Below, in pieces: positions 48,819-57,518 of a stretch of DNA of 64,000 nt. The notes beneath the pieces were generated by a model. That model searched no databases. It saw only the letters and a list, made by a program, of their open reading frames with translations, and was not told where the DNA came from. The position numbers were made by a program, and so were the translations under genes. Within the stretch, counting starts at the first letter, position 1. Every line of letters begins with the position of its first letter. This DNA comes from Amycolatopsis viridis. GTDB taxonomy: Bacteria > Actinomycetota > Actinomycetes > Mycobacteriales > Pseudonocardiaceae. The stretch is from contig NZ_JAANOU010000001.1 in NCBI RefSeq assembly GCF_011758765.1, forward strand, positions 868,001 through 932,000, in the 5' to 3' direction.

Positions 48819-49741
48819 GGCACCAGGACCAGGCGCCCGCGCAGACCGCCCGCAGCGAACCGGGCCGCGGCCTTGGCCGCCTCGGCCAGCGGCAGGGTTT
48901 CGGCCACCCGGAGCGTCAAGTGGCCCGCGGCGGCGAGACGGGACAGCCCGGTCAGCGCGGTCCCGTCGGCCGCGATCCGCACCGGCTGGATCCGGATGCC
49001 GCGGTAGTTGTCCGGGCCGTTGCCGATCACGGCGGCGAACGCGCCCCCGTCCCGCACCGCGTCCAGCGCGGCGTACCCGAGCACCGCGGCGTCGAGGACA
49101 CCGTCGACCCCGCCCGGTACCCGCTTGCGGACCCCCTCGGCGAGGATTTCCGTCCGCGGCACGAAGAACTCGGCTCCGAAACCGCGGACCGCCTCCTCGT
49201 CGTGTTCGCCCGCGGCGGCCACGACCCGCAGGCCGCGCAACGCCGCCAGCTCGACCGCGAACCCGCCGACCCCGCCGGCCGCCCCGGTCACCAGGAGCGT
49301 CTGGCCGGTCTTGAGGTTCAGGGCGTCCAGGGCCTGCAGCGCGGTGAGCGCGTTCAGCGGCAGGGTCGCCGCCGCCACCGGGTCGATGCCGGCCGGGGCC
49401 GGTGCCACCGCGGCGGCGTCCAGGACGATCTGCTCGGCCCACGCGCCCTGCGGATCGGCCAGGCGCGCCCGCAGCCCGATCACCGGGTCACCGGGCGCGA
49501 ACGCCACGCCGGCGCCGGCTTCCTCGACCACGCCGGCGACGTCCCAGCCGATCGCGGCCCGCCCGGCCGGGACGACGCCGGTCCCGGCGAACAGGCCGGC
49601 CGCGGTGGCGAGGTCCACCGGGTTCACGGTGGTGGCCGACACCCGGATCCGCACCTGACCGGGTCCGGGAACCGGAACCGGTACGTCCACGACCTTCAGA
49701 ACCTCGGGACCGCCGAACTCCTCGACGACGACAGCACGCAT
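48815..49741 (-). CDS. NADP-dependent zinc-free oxidoreductase (quinone oxidoreductase-like)
   Basis: 308-residue MDR-superfamily reductase without zinc ligands. It starts MRAVVVEEFGGPEVL; the GroES-like domain includes IGWDVAGVVEEAGAGV, and the Rossmann domain LLVTGAAGGVGGFAVELAALRG binds NADPH. Such enzymes reduce quinones or enones. ATG 49741 has GGAGGAG 6 nt upstream. It is divergent from an HxlR regulator, with a palindrome between, the common pattern for redox-sensing HxlR proteins such as YodB/QorR. Confidence 0.92.
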   Translation of the reverse strand: MRAVVVEEFGGPEVLKVVDVPVPVPGPGQVRIRVSATTVNPVDLATAAGLFAGTGVVPAGRAAIGWDVAGVVEEAGAGVAFAPGDPVIGLRARLADPQGAWAEQIVLDAAAVAPAPAGIDPVAAATLPLNALTALQALDALNLKTGQTLLVTGAAGGVGGFAVELAALRGLRVVAAAGEHDEEAVRGFGAEFFVPRTEILAEGVRKRVPGGVDGVLDAAVLGYAALDAVRDGGAFAAVIGNGPDNYRGIRIQPVRIAADGTALTGLSRLAAAGHLTLRVAETLPLAEAAKAAARFAAGGLRGRLVLVP

Positions 49742-49824
49742 TTTCGTCTCCTCCGGAAATTTTTCGATGGCGTGTGCAGTCGTGGAGAACGAGCGGGACG
49801 AACCGCCGCATCCCGCCGCACGGC

Positions 49825-49842
49825 ACGCACTTTCAAGTGCGT
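49825..49842. promoter_or_regulatory. 18-bp palindromic HxlR operator
   Basis: ACGCACTTTCAAGTGCGT has perfect 8-bp arms around TC. It lies 18 bp upstream of the HxlR start and in the divergent promoter of the oxidoreductase. HxlR proteins such as QorR are known to repress a divergent reductase gene in this layout. Confidence 0.75.
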
Positions 49843-49860
49843 AGGACACCCGGAGGTGCC

Positions 49861-50253
49861 ATGGCGACCCTGACCGCCGCGCAGCGCAGGCAGCAGGACC
49901 GCGCGGCCTATGACGCGTTCCTGGCCGCCTGCCCCGCGCGCAAGGTGCTCGAGCGGATCAGCGACAAGTGGGTCACCCTCGTGCTCGCCGCGCTGGGCGA
50001 CGGCCCGAAGCGCTACCGCGACCTGACCCGGATCATCGCGGGCGCGAGCCAGAAGATGCTGACGCAGACGTTGCGCGCGCTGGAACGCGACGGGCTGGTC
50101 GCGCGGACCGTGACCGCGGAGGTCCCGGTCCGCGTCGACTACGAGCTCACCGAGCTGGGCCGGAGCCTGCACGCCGTGGTGCGGCAGCTCAAGGACTGGG
50201 CGGAGTGCCACATCGCGGAGATCGAGCAGGCGCGCACCGCTTACGACTCCTGA
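49861..50253 (+). CDS. HxlR-family transcriptional regulator
   Basis: 130-residue winged-helix regulator. CPARKVLERISDKWVTLVLAAL is the family opening with a single conserved Cys that senses oxidants or quinones in relatives such as QorR and YodB. RYRDLTRIIAGASQKMLTQTLRALERDGL is the recognition region and TAEVPVRVDYELTELG the wing. The ATG has GGAGG 4 nt upstream. It is divergent from the reductase gene and its end overlaps the convergent alpha/beta hydrolase gene by 13 nt. Confidence 0.93.
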   Translation: MATLTAAQRRQQDRAAYDAFLAACPARKVLERISDKWVTLVLAALGDGPKRYRDLTRIIAGASQKMLTQTLRALERDGLVARTVTAEVPVRVDYELTELGRSLHAVVRQLKDWAECHIAEIEQARTAYDS

Positions 50254-51047
50254 GGCAGCCGGGCCAGGAAGTCCGCCAGGACGGCGTCGAACTCGGCGGT
50301 GCGTTCCAGGTTCGGCAGGTGCGCGGCACCGGCGATGACCGCCAGCTCGGATCCGGGGACGCTCGCGTGCAGGAACTCCGCTTCGGCCACCGGGGTGTAC
50401 TCGTCCTGGTCGCCGACGACGACCAGGGTGGGCACGCCGACGCCGGCCAGCGTCGGCACGTAGTCGGGGCGTTCGGCCCGGCCCCGCAGCGCGGCGGCGG
50501 CGCCCTCCGGCGAGGTGCCGCGCATCATGCGGTGGACGTGCTCGGCGACGTCCGGCATGGCCTCGACGTTGGCCGGCGCCACCATCTTCGTCAGGACCTC
50601 GTCGGCGTACGGCCGGAGTCCTTCTCGGAGCAGTCGGTCCGCCATCTCGGTGCGGTTGCGCCTGCCCGCGGCGGTCTCCGCGCGCGGTGAGGTGTCGGCG
50701 AGGACCAGGCCGCGGATGCGATCCGGAAACAGCCGGTGGCACTCCATCACGATCTGGCCGCCCATCGACAGCCCCGCCAGGACGAACCGGTCCACAGTCA
50801 GCCGGTCGAGCAGGGCGGCCAGGTCGCGGGCGAACGTCGCCAGCGGGGTCTTGCCCGGCACGACTGTCGTCTCGCCGTACCCGCGCAGGTCCGGGGCGAC
50901 GACCCGCCAGCCCCGCGCGCTGAAGTGGTCCAGCTGCGGCTCCCACATCGAGCGGTCGAACGGGTGCCCGTGGACCAGGACCAGCGCCGGTCCGGATCCC
51001 TTGTCGTCGTAGCCTGCGGTGATCTCGCCGATCTCGATCGAACTCAT
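50241..51047 (-). CDS. alpha/beta-fold hydrolase
   Basis: 268-residue hydrolase of the alpha/beta superfamily. The oxyanion HGHPFDRSMW turn, the nucleophile elbow GLSMGG with Ser, an Asp in VVVGDQDEYTPV, and the final His in GAAHLPNLE give a complete triad. It resembles 3-oxoadipate enol-lactonase and related esterases, without proof. ATG 51047 lies 7 nt after TACCGT (51055-51060), a leaderless start. It is divergent from a MocR regulator that probably controls it. Confidence 0.9.
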   Translation of the reverse strand: MSSIEIGEITAGYDDKGSGPALVLVHGHPFDRSMWEPQLDHFSARGWRVVAPDLRGYGETTVVPGKTPLATFARDLAALLDRLTVDRFVLAGLSMGGQIVMECHRLFPDRIRGLVLADTSPRAETAAGRRNRTEMADRLLREGLRPYADEVLTKMVAPANVEAMPDVAEHVHRMMRGTSPEGAAAALRGRAERPDYVPTLAGVGVPTLVVVGDQDEYTPVAEAEFLHASVPGSELAVIAGAAHLPNLERTAEFDAVLADFLARLPQES

Positions 51048-51070
51048 GGCGATGACGGTAAGTGCGCTGA

Positions 51071-51107
51071 TAGAATCGGTGCAATAAAAACATTGCTCTC
51101 GGTGCAA
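51071..51107. promoter_or_regulatory. MocR operator: direct repeats plus inverted repeat
   Basis: TCGGTGCAA occurs at 51076-51084 and again at 51099-51107, 23 bp apart, which places the repeats on one DNA face. GCAAT and ATTGC also form an inverted repeat (51081-51096). A TAGAAT -10 box (51071-51076) abuts the first repeat. MocR proteins such as PdxR use just such repeat sets in divergent promoters. Confidence 0.65.
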
Positions 51108-52442
51108 AGGTGGAGTGGGTTGGTGCGGGACTACCGGGTGATCGCCGACGCGGTCGCGGCCGACATCGCCGCCGGACGGCTTCGGCCGGGGGACCAGTTG
51201 CCCCCGCAGCGCCGGTTCGCGCGGCAACGGGGCATCGCGGTGTCCACCGCGGCCCGGGTCTACGGCGAGCTGGTCCGGCGCGGGCTGGCCGTCGGCGAGA
51301 CCGGGCGGGGCACGTTCATCCGGGCCGCCCGGCCGAAGCCGGAGTCCGCGCTGGCCGAACCGGCGGCCGCGACGGTCGACCTGGAGCTGAACTTCCCGAT
51401 GCTGCCCGGGCAGCCCGAGCTGATCGCCGCGAGCCTCGGGCCGGCGCTGCGGCCGGACCTGCTCGCCCAGGGGCTGGGGCCGTCGGTGGTGACGGGCGGC
51501 GCGCAGGCGCGGGCGGAGGCCGTGCCGGTACTGGCGCGCGGCGGGTGGTCGCCCGATCCGGCAGACCTGCTGTTCACCGGGAACGGCCGCCAGGCGATCG
51601 CCGCCGCGATCGCCGCGCTGGTGCCGCCCGGCGAGCGGCTGGGGGTCGAGGCGCTGACCTACCCGGTGGTGAAGGGCATCGCGGCCCGGCTCGGGGTCAC
51701 GCTGGTGCCGCTGGAGGTCGACGAGCACGGGCTCGTGCCGGACCTGCCGCCGCGGCTGCGTGCGATCTACCTGCAGCCGGCGGTGCACAACCCGCTGGGT
51801 GTGACGATGCCGGATGCCCGGCGTGCGGAGGTGGTCGAGGCGGCGCGGGCGCGGGACCTGCCGCTGATCGACGACGGCATCAACGGCTTCCTGCGGCCGG
51901 ATGTGGCGCCGCTGGCGGCGCTCGCGCCGGAGCGGACGGTGGTGCTGGACAGCCTGTCGAAGCGCTTGGCGCCCGGGCTGACGCTCGGATTCGTGGTGGC
52001 GCCACCGGCGCTGCGGGAGCGGCTGACGGCGGCGGTGCGGTCGGGCGGCTGGGCGGCGGCGCAGTTCCCGTTGACCGCCGCAACGAGGCTGATGGGTGAC
52101 GGCACCGTGGCGAAGATCGAAAGCGCGAAGCGCGACGACGCCGCGGCGCGGCAGGAGCTGGTTCGGTCGCGGCTGGCCGGCTTCGCCGTGTCGGCGGACC
52201 CACGCGCGTACCACTGCTGGTGGCGGCTGCCGGAACCGTGGCGGGCGGAAACGTTCGTGGCGGCCGCCGCGCGGCGCGGCATCGCCGTCACCCCGGCCGC
52301 GGCGTTCGCCGTGACCCCCGGCCGGGCCCCCACGGCCGTGCGGCTGGCGCTGTCCGCCCCGCCGGCCGATGTGCTCGCCACGGCGCTCGGCACGCTGGCC
52401 GAACTGGCCCGCTCCAGCCCCGAGGACACCGGCATGGAGTGA
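51102..52442 (+). CDS. MocR-family regulator (GntR HTH fused to aminotransferase-like domain)
   Basis: 446-residue MocR protein. Residues 1-75 are a GntR-type winged helix (IADAVAADIAAGRLRPGDQL, STAARVYGELVRRGLAVG). The rest is a fold-type I aminotransferase domain with LLFTGNGRQAIAAAIAAL, YLQPAVHNPLGVTMP, and the PLP-binding Lys in DSLSKRLAPGLTLGF. Catalysis is usually lost in this family. The start is uncertain: GTG 51102 keeps the usual RWSG N-terminus, while GTG 51123 has GGAG 7 nt upstream. The divergent hydrolase is the probable target. Confidence 0.9.
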   Translation: MQRWSGLVRDYRVIADAVAADIAAGRLRPGDQLPPQRRFARQRGIAVSTAARVYGELVRRGLAVGETGRGTFIRAARPKPESALAEPAAATVDLELNFPMLPGQPELIAASLGPALRPDLLAQGLGPSVVTGGAQARAEAVPVLARGGWSPDPADLLFTGNGRQAIAAAIAALVPPGERLGVEALTYPVVKGIAARLGVTLVPLEVDEHGLVPDLPPRLRAIYLQPAVHNPLGVTMPDARRAEVVEAARARDLPLIDDGINGFLRPDVAPLAALAPERTVVLDSLSKRLAPGLTLGFVVAPPALRERLTAAVRSGGWAAAQFPLTAATRLMGDGTVAKIESAKRDDAAARQELVRSRLAGFAVSADPRAYHCWWRLPEPWRAETFVAAAARRGIAVTPAAAFAVTPGRAPTAVRLALSAPPADVLATALGTLAELARSSPEDTGME

Positions 52443-52485
52443 CTCGCCGCGCGGGAAGGCGCCACCGCGCCTAGGTTCGGAAGCC

Positions 52486-53526
52486 ATGACCAGCCAAGAA
52501 TCCGGACCGCGCGGCCTCGCCGCAGATTTGCGGGACGCGATCGCGCCGCGGACCGTGCTGCTCGTGCTCGGCGTGCTGCTCCTGCAGCTCGGCTTCATCC
52601 TGTCCTACGTCGGCGCCTTCCACAGTCCGTCGCCGCACCGGGTGGCGGTCGCCGTGGTCGGTCCACAACAGACGGTCGAGGCGATCAACGGCATCCACGG
52701 CACCCCGATCGACGCCTCCGCCAGCCCCACCGCGGACGACGCCCGGCAGCGCGTCCTCGACCGGGACGTCGAGGCGGCCTACCTGCTCAACCCGTCCGGC
52801 ACCACCGACACCCTCCTGGTCGCGACGGCCGGTGGGCCGGCGCTCGCCACCGCCGTCGAGCAGGTCTTCACCCAGCTCGGCGCCGCCCAGAACCGCACCC
52901 TGGACGTCCGGGACCTCGTCCCGCCGCAGCCCGGCGACGCCCGCGGCCTGACGGCCTTCTACGCCGTCGTCGGCTGGCTCGTCGGCGGGTACCTCGCCGC
53001 GGCCGCGCTCGGCATCGCGAAGGGCTCCCGGCCCGCGACCCTGCGCCGCACGGCGATCCGGCTCGCCGCGATGGTGCCGTACGCGGTCGTGTCCGGCCTG
53101 GGCGGCGCGCTCGTCGTCGACCAGGCCCTCGGCGCCCTGACCGGGCATTTCCTGTCCCTGTGGTGGATCGGTGCCGCCCTCACCTTCGCCGCGGCGACGG
53201 TCACGATGGCCTTCCAGGTGCTGTTCGGCGTCATCGGCGTGGGCATCACCGTGCTGATCTTCGTGATCCTCGGCAACCCGAGCGCGGGCGGCGCGTACCA
53301 GACCGAGCTGCTCCCGCCGTTCTGGCGCGCCATCGGTGACTGGCTGCCCAACGGGGCCGGCACCGAGGCGGTCCGCAACGAGGTGTACTTCGGCGGGAAC
53401 GCGACCGGTGGGCCCATTTCCGTGCTGGTGATCTGGGGCGCGGCCGGGCTGGTGCTGACCCTGGTCGCGTCCGCGTTGCGGATCCGCCGGGAAACCGGCG
53501 GTGATTCCACTACCCTTGACGGATGA
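52486..53526 (+). CDS. multi-pass membrane protein, ABC-2 permease/YhgE-like
   Basis: 346-residue membrane protein. One helix near the N-terminus (TVLLVLGVLLLQLGFILSYV) is followed by a 130-residue extracytoplasmic domain and then five helices, the first starting GLTAFYAVVGWLVGGYLAAAA. This topology matches the ABC-2 permease/YhgE-Pip/DUF3533 group. No ATPase gene is adjacent, so a transporter role is uncertain. TAGGTT lies 8 nt before the ATG. It overlaps the rhomboid gene by ATGA, so the two are co-translated. Confidence 0.82.
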   Translation: MTSQESGPRGLAADLRDAIAPRTVLLVLGVLLLQLGFILSYVGAFHSPSPHRVAVAVVGPQQTVEAINGIHGTPIDASASPTADDARQRVLDRDVEAAYLLNPSGTTDTLLVATAGGPALATAVEQVFTQLGAAQNRTLDVRDLVPPQPGDARGLTAFYAVVGWLVGGYLAAAALGIAKGSRPATLRRTAIRLAAMVPYAVVSGLGGALVVDQALGALTGHFLSLWWIGAALTFAAATVTMAFQVLFGVIGVGITVLIFVILGNPSAGGAYQTELLPPFWRAIGDWLPNGAGTEAVRNEVYFGGNATGGPISVLVIWGAAGLVLTLVASALRIRRETGGDSTTLDG

Positions 53527-54182
53527 CGCAACGCCCGCTGCCCACCGGCGCCGAAGCCCTGGCCATGATCGCCGAGGCGCGCAAGGCGCTGTGGGTCATG
53601 GTCGGGTTCCTCGCCGTCATCTGGATCATCCAGATCGGCAACTGGGCCACGGGCTACCAGCTCACCCTCGACCTCGGCATCAGGTCGCGGGACGTGAGCT
53701 CGCTGCCGGAGATCTTCACCGCGCCGTTCCTGCACGGGAGCTGGGGGCACATCGAGAACAATTCCGGGCCGCTGTTCATCTTCGGGTTCCTCGCCGCCTA
53801 CCGCGGGGTGCGCCGGTTCCTCGCCGTCACCCTGCTCATCGTCGTCGGCAGCGGCCTCGGGGTGTGGTTCGTCGCCGGTGCCAACACGGTCACCGTCGGT
53901 GCCAGCGGTGTCGTCTTCGGCTACTTCGGCTACCTCATCGTGCGCGGCGTGTTCGACCGCCGCCCGATCGACATCGTGATCGGGCTGGTGATGGCCCTGT
54001 GCTTCGCCTACCAGTTCACCGCGCTGTTGCCGGCCGAGGAAGGCATCAGCTGGCAGGGGCACCTGTTCGGGTTCGGCGCGGGCGTGGTCGGGGGCTGGGT
54101 GTTCCGGGAGCGGCGGCACAAGCAGGTCGAGCCGTCGCCGGCGGACCCGGCGGTCCTGCTCGACCCGCCGAAAGCGTCCTGA
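53523..54182 (+). CDS. rhomboid-family intramembrane protease
   Basis: 219-residue polytopic membrane protein of the rhomboid fold. HGSWGHIENN (residues 71-80) matches the conserved loop/TM2 motif, GASGVVFG carries the catalytic Ser at 128, and WQGHLFGFGAG the His at 180; both catalytic residues are present. About six helices are predicted. The gene overlaps the upstream membrane protein by 4 nt, which raises the possibility that the pair act together. Substrates are unknown. Confidence 0.92.
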   Translation: MTQRPLPTGAEALAMIAEARKALWVMVGFLAVIWIIQIGNWATGYQLTLDLGIRSRDVSSLPEIFTAPFLHGSWGHIENNSGPLFIFGFLAAYRGVRRFLAVTLLIVVGSGLGVWFVAGANTVTVGASGVVFGYFGYLIVRGVFDRRPIDIVIGLVMALCFAYQFTALLPAEEGISWQGHLFGFGAGVVGGWVFRERRHKQVEPSPADPAVLLDPPKAS

Positions 54183-54191
54183 GCGACCCCG

Positions 54192-55457
54192 TCACTCGCC
54201 GGGTGCGCCCGAAACTTCCTTCGCCCGGGCGAGCAGCACGTCCCGCTCCCGGGCGTTGCGCGTCATGCCCGCTGCCCGCTCGAATTCCGCCCGTGCCTCC
54301 TCCGGGCGGCCCAGCTTCGCCAGCAGGTCGCCGCGCACGGCGGGCAGCAGGTGGTACCGGGCCAGCGCCGGCGACTCCGCCAGCGCGTCCACCAACGGCA
54401 GCGCCGCCGCGGGACCGGAAGCCATCGACACCGCCACCGCGCGGTTGAGCTCCACCACCGGCGACGGCGCCACCTGCGCCAGCTCGCCGTACAGCGCCGC
54501 GATCCGCGCCCAGTCCGTGTCCGCACTGGAACCTGCGCGCGCGTGACAGGCCGCGATCGCCGCCTGCACCGTGTACGGCCCGCGCGTGGACGCCAGGCGC
54601 TCTGCCCGCTCCAGCGCCGCCAACCCGTGGTTGATCAGCAACCGGTCCCACTTGGCGCGGTTCTGGTCCAGCAGCAGGATCGGCTCGCCCTCGGCGGTCA
54701 CGCGCGCCCGGGTTCGCGACGCCTGCAGCTCCATCAGCGCGAGCAGCCCGAACACCTCGGGCTCCGCCGGTGCCAGCCCGGCCAGGATCCGTCCCAGCCG
54801 GATCGCGTCGGCGCACAGCTGCGGCCGCATCAGGTCGTCCCCGGCCGTGGCCGAGTAGCCCTCGTTGAAGATCAGGTACACGACCTCGAGCACGGACCCC
54901 AGCCGCTCCGCCAGTTCCGCGCCCACCGGCACCTCGAACGGCACTTTTTTCTGCGCCAGCGTCCGCTTCGCCCGCACGATCCGCTGCGCCACCGTGGCCT
55001 CGGGCACGAGGAACGCGCGCGCGATCTCGTCCGTGGTCAGCCCGCCGAGCAACCGCAACGTGAGGGCGACCCGCGCCTCGGTCTTCAGCACCGGGTGGCA
55101 CGCCGTGAAGATCAGCCGCAGCAGGTCGTCCGGCACCTCGTCCGGCTCGACCTCGATCGCCTGCCGCACGGTCTCCAGGTCGAGGCCGAGCTCCTCGTGC
55201 TTGCGCTCGGCCATCTTCACGTGCCGGAAGTGGTCGATCGCCCGTCGCTTGGCGATCGTCATCAGCCACGCGGCCGGGTTCGACGGCACGCCGGAAGCCG
55301 GCCACTGCTCCAGCGCCGCCACCAGCGCGTCCTGCGCCAGCTCCTCGGCCAGCCCCACGTCGCGCACCATCCGCGTCAGTGCCGCGATCAGCTTGGCGGA
55401 CTCGATCCGCCACACAGCCTCGATGGTGCGGTGTGCCTCGGTGACCGTCACGGCCAC
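54192..55457 (-). CDS. ECF42-type RNA polymerase sigma factor
   Basis: About 421 residues, longer than ordinary ECF sigma factors. Region 2 is RIESAKLIAALTRMVRDVGLAEELAQDALVAALEQWPASG with the GWLMT-like AWLMTIAKRRAIDHFR; region 4 is ARVALTLRLLGGLTTDEIARAFLVPEATVAQRIVRAKR. A C-terminal helical extension with TPR-like repeats (from about 200 on) is typical of the ECF42 group. The start among several GTGs is uncertain; 55457 is used. It lies downstream of the YCII gene on the same strand, the standard pairing. Confidence 0.92.
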   Translation of the reverse strand: MAVTVTEAHRTIEAVWRIESAKLIAALTRMVRDVGLAEELAQDALVAALEQWPASGVPSNPAAWLMTIAKRRAIDHFRHVKMAERKHEELGLDLETVRQAIEVEPDEVPDDLLRLIFTACHPVLKTEARVALTLRLLGGLTTDEIARAFLVPEATVAQRIVRAKRTLAQKKVPFEVPVGAELAERLGSVLEVVYLIFNEGYSATAGDDLMRPQLCADAIRLGRILAGLAPAEPEVFGLLALMELQASRTRARVTAEGEPILLLDQNRAKWDRLLINHGLAALERAERLASTRGPYTVQAAIAACHARAGSSADTDWARIAALYGELAQVAPSPVVELNRAVAVSMASGPAAALPLVDALAESPALARYHLLPAVRGDLLAKLGRPEEARAEFERAAGMTRNARERDVLLARAKEVSGAPGE

Positions 55458-55492
55458 CGAGCACACCACCTCGCCGCGGCGAGGGCAAGTCG

Positions 55493-55915
55493 TTACCGGC
55501 CGTGCTGCTCGGCCGACTGCTGGCGCATCCGCTCCTCGGCCTCGCGCAGCTCCGGCGTGTACGCCTCACCGAAGTCCTCGGGCGCGAACACCTGCCGGAT
55601 CTCGATCTCGGCGTCCTCGAACGGGGCGCGCTTGAGCCATTCGACGGCCTCCTCGCGCGACTTGACGTCCAGGATCCAGAACCCGGCGAGCAGCTCCTTC
55701 GTCTCGGCGAACGGGCCGTCGATGACGCTCGTGCCCTCGTTCGTGTACTTCAGCCGCACACCCTTCGAGCTGGGGTGCAGCCCCTCGGCGGCCAGCAGCA
55801 CACCGGCCTTGACCAGCTCCTCGTTGAACTTGCCCATCGCGGTGAGCTCCTGCTCAGTGGGCAGTACGCCGGCCTCGGTCTCCTCGCTCGCCTTCACCAG
55901 CACCATGAACTTCAT
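55493..55915 (-). CDS. YCII-related (DGPF-type) protein
   Basis: 140-residue protein of the YCII/DGPF family. It opens MKFMVLVKASEETEAGVLPT and contains the diagnostic DGPFAETKELLAGFWILDV, from which the DGPF name comes. YCII proteins are almost always encoded next to ECF42 sigma factors and are thought to be part of the same response, but the mechanism is unknown. ATG 55915 has AGGAG 7 nt upstream. The sigma gene follows about 35 bp after the stop. Confidence 0.92.
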   Translation of the reverse strand: MKFMVLVKASEETEAGVLPTEQELTAMGKFNEELVKAGVLLAAEGLHPSSKGVRLKYTNEGTSVIDGPFAETKELLAGFWILDVKSREEAVEWLKRAPFEDAEIEIRQVFAPEDFGEAYTPELREAEERMRQQSAEQHGR

Positions 55916-56020
55916 CGGTCGTCTCCTGACGTCGGTGGTTCCTTCCGTGGAACCGTTCACGATGACATCGATCGAGCCGAGCGCGAATCGACAAGGCAGG
56001 ACAATTTTCGTCCGGGAATC

Positions 56021-57427
56021 TCAGCTGACCCCGGTGAGCACGAGAACCCGCTGCTCGGTGAGGTCGTCCATCGCCGCGCGCAGACCCTCCCGCCCGGTGC
56101 CGGACTCCTTCACCCCGCCGTAGGGCATCTGGTCGGCGCGGTAGCTCGGCACGTCGCCGATCACCACGCCGCCGACCTCCAGCCGCGCCGACGCCTCGAA
56201 CGCGATCCGCAGGTCGTGCGTGAAGATGCCGGCCTGCAGGCCGAACCGCGAGGCGTTGACCCGGGCGAAGGCGTCCTCGACCGAGTCGACCGGCGCCAGC
56301 GACAGCACCGGACCGAAGATCTCCTCGGCGTTGACCGCGCTGTCCTCCGGAGCACCGGCGAGCACGGTCGGCGCGACCAGTGCACCCTGCCGCGGCCCGC
56401 CGGCGAGCAGCTCGGCGCCGGCCGCGACCGCGTCGTCGACCCACGACTGCACCCGCACCGCGGCGGCCTCGTTGATGAGCGGCCCGACCTCGGTGTCCAC
56501 GTCGAGCTTCCGCACGTGCGCGACCACCCGGTCGGCCAGCTCGGCGTAGACGTCGCGGTGCGCGTACACGCGCTGCACCGAGATGCACGACTGCCCGCCC
56601 TGGTAGGTGCCGAAGGTCGCGATCCGCTGCGCGGCGAAGTCCAGGTCCGTCCAGTCGGGGCAGACGATCGCCGCCGCGTTGCCGCCCAGCTCCAGGGTCA
56701 CGTGCTTGCGTGGCACCCGGTCCTGGATCGACCAGCCGACCGGGCCGGACCCGGTGAACGACACCACCGGCAGCCGCGGATCGGCGACCAGTTCGCTCGC
56801 CGCCTCGTTCGGCATCGGCAGCACCGACCACGAACCGGCGGGCAGATCCGTTTCGGCGAGCAGCTCGCCGAGCACCAGCGCGGTCAGCGGGGTGGCCGGC
56901 GCGGGCTTGAGCACGATCGGGCAGCCGGCCGCGATGGCCGGGGCGACCTTGTGGGCGACCAGGTTGAGCGGGAAGTTGAACGGGGTGATGCCCAGCACCG
57001 GTCCGCGCGGGGCGCGCCGCACCAGGGCCAGCCGTCCGGCCGACGCCGCGTCGGTGTCCAGCCGCTGCAGCTCGCCGGAGAAGCGGCGGGCCTCCTCCGC
57101 GGCCCAGCGGAAGGTGGACACCCCGCGCCCGACCTCGGCGCGGGCCCACTTCAGCGGTTTGCCGGACTCGGCGTGGATCAGGTTCGCGATCTCGTCGGCG
57201 CGTTCGCCGAGGCGGCGGGAGACGTGGTCGAGGGCATCCGCGCGCGCGTAGGCGGGCAGCTGCGCGACCTCCTGCCGCGCTTCGTGGGCGGCCGCCACGG
57301 CGGCTTCGATGTCTTCGGCGGTGGCGTTGCTGGTGGTCCCGGCGAGCGCGCCGTCGCGGGGGCTGCGCACGTCGACGACATCCGTGCTCGACGCCGGACG
57401 GCCGGCGACCCAGTAGGGGAAGGTCAT
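56021..57427 (-). CDS. NAD(P)-dependent aldehyde dehydrogenase
   Basis: 468-residue ALDH-superfamily enzyme. GITPFNFPLNLVAHKVAPA is the NAD-binding entry, FTGSGPVGWSI the cofactor loop, LELGGNAA carries the catalytic Glu, and GTYQGGQSCISVQRVY the catalytic Cys. EIFGPVLSLAPVDS and PYGGVKESGTGREG close the family pattern. Similar enzymes oxidise glyceraldehyde-phosphate or aromatic and semialdehyde substrates; the substrate here is open. It is divergent from a PucR regulator. Confidence 0.93.
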   Translation of the reverse strand: MTFPYWVAGRPASSTDVVDVRSPRDGALAGTTSNATAEDIEAAVAAAHEARQEVAQLPAYARADALDHVSRRLGERADEIANLIHAESGKPLKWARAEVGRGVSTFRWAAEEARRFSGELQRLDTDAASAGRLALVRRAPRGPVLGITPFNFPLNLVAHKVAPAIAAGCPIVLKPAPATPLTALVLGELLAETDLPAGSWSVLPMPNEAASELVADPRLPVVSFTGSGPVGWSIQDRVPRKHVTLELGGNAAAIVCPDWTDLDFAAQRIATFGTYQGGQSCISVQRVYAHRDVYAELADRVVAHVRKLDVDTEVGPLINEAAAVRVQSWVDDAVAAGAELLAGGPRQGALVAPTVLAGAPEDSAVNAEEIFGPVLSLAPVDSVEDAFARVNASRFGLQAGIFTHDLRIAFEASARLEVGGVVIGDVPSYRADQMPYGGVKESGTGREGLRAAMDDLTEQRVLVLTGVS

Positions 57428-57462
57428 GCGTCCAGCATCGGTCCGGCCGCGCCGGACGGAAA

Positions 57463-57477
57463 TGGCCAAACTGGCCA
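57463..57477. promoter_or_regulatory. paired TGGCCA sites between ALDH and PucR
   Basis: TGGCCAAACTGGCCA contains two TGGCCA palindromes 9 bp apart, in the 91-bp divergent promoter. This could be the operator of the PucR regulator. The motif is short, and such GC-rich palindromes are common, so confidence is limited. Confidence 0.4.
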
Positions 57478-57518
57478 ATCGGATGTCGCGGAACTGGACA
57501 AAGTGGCAGAGTGGGCGC

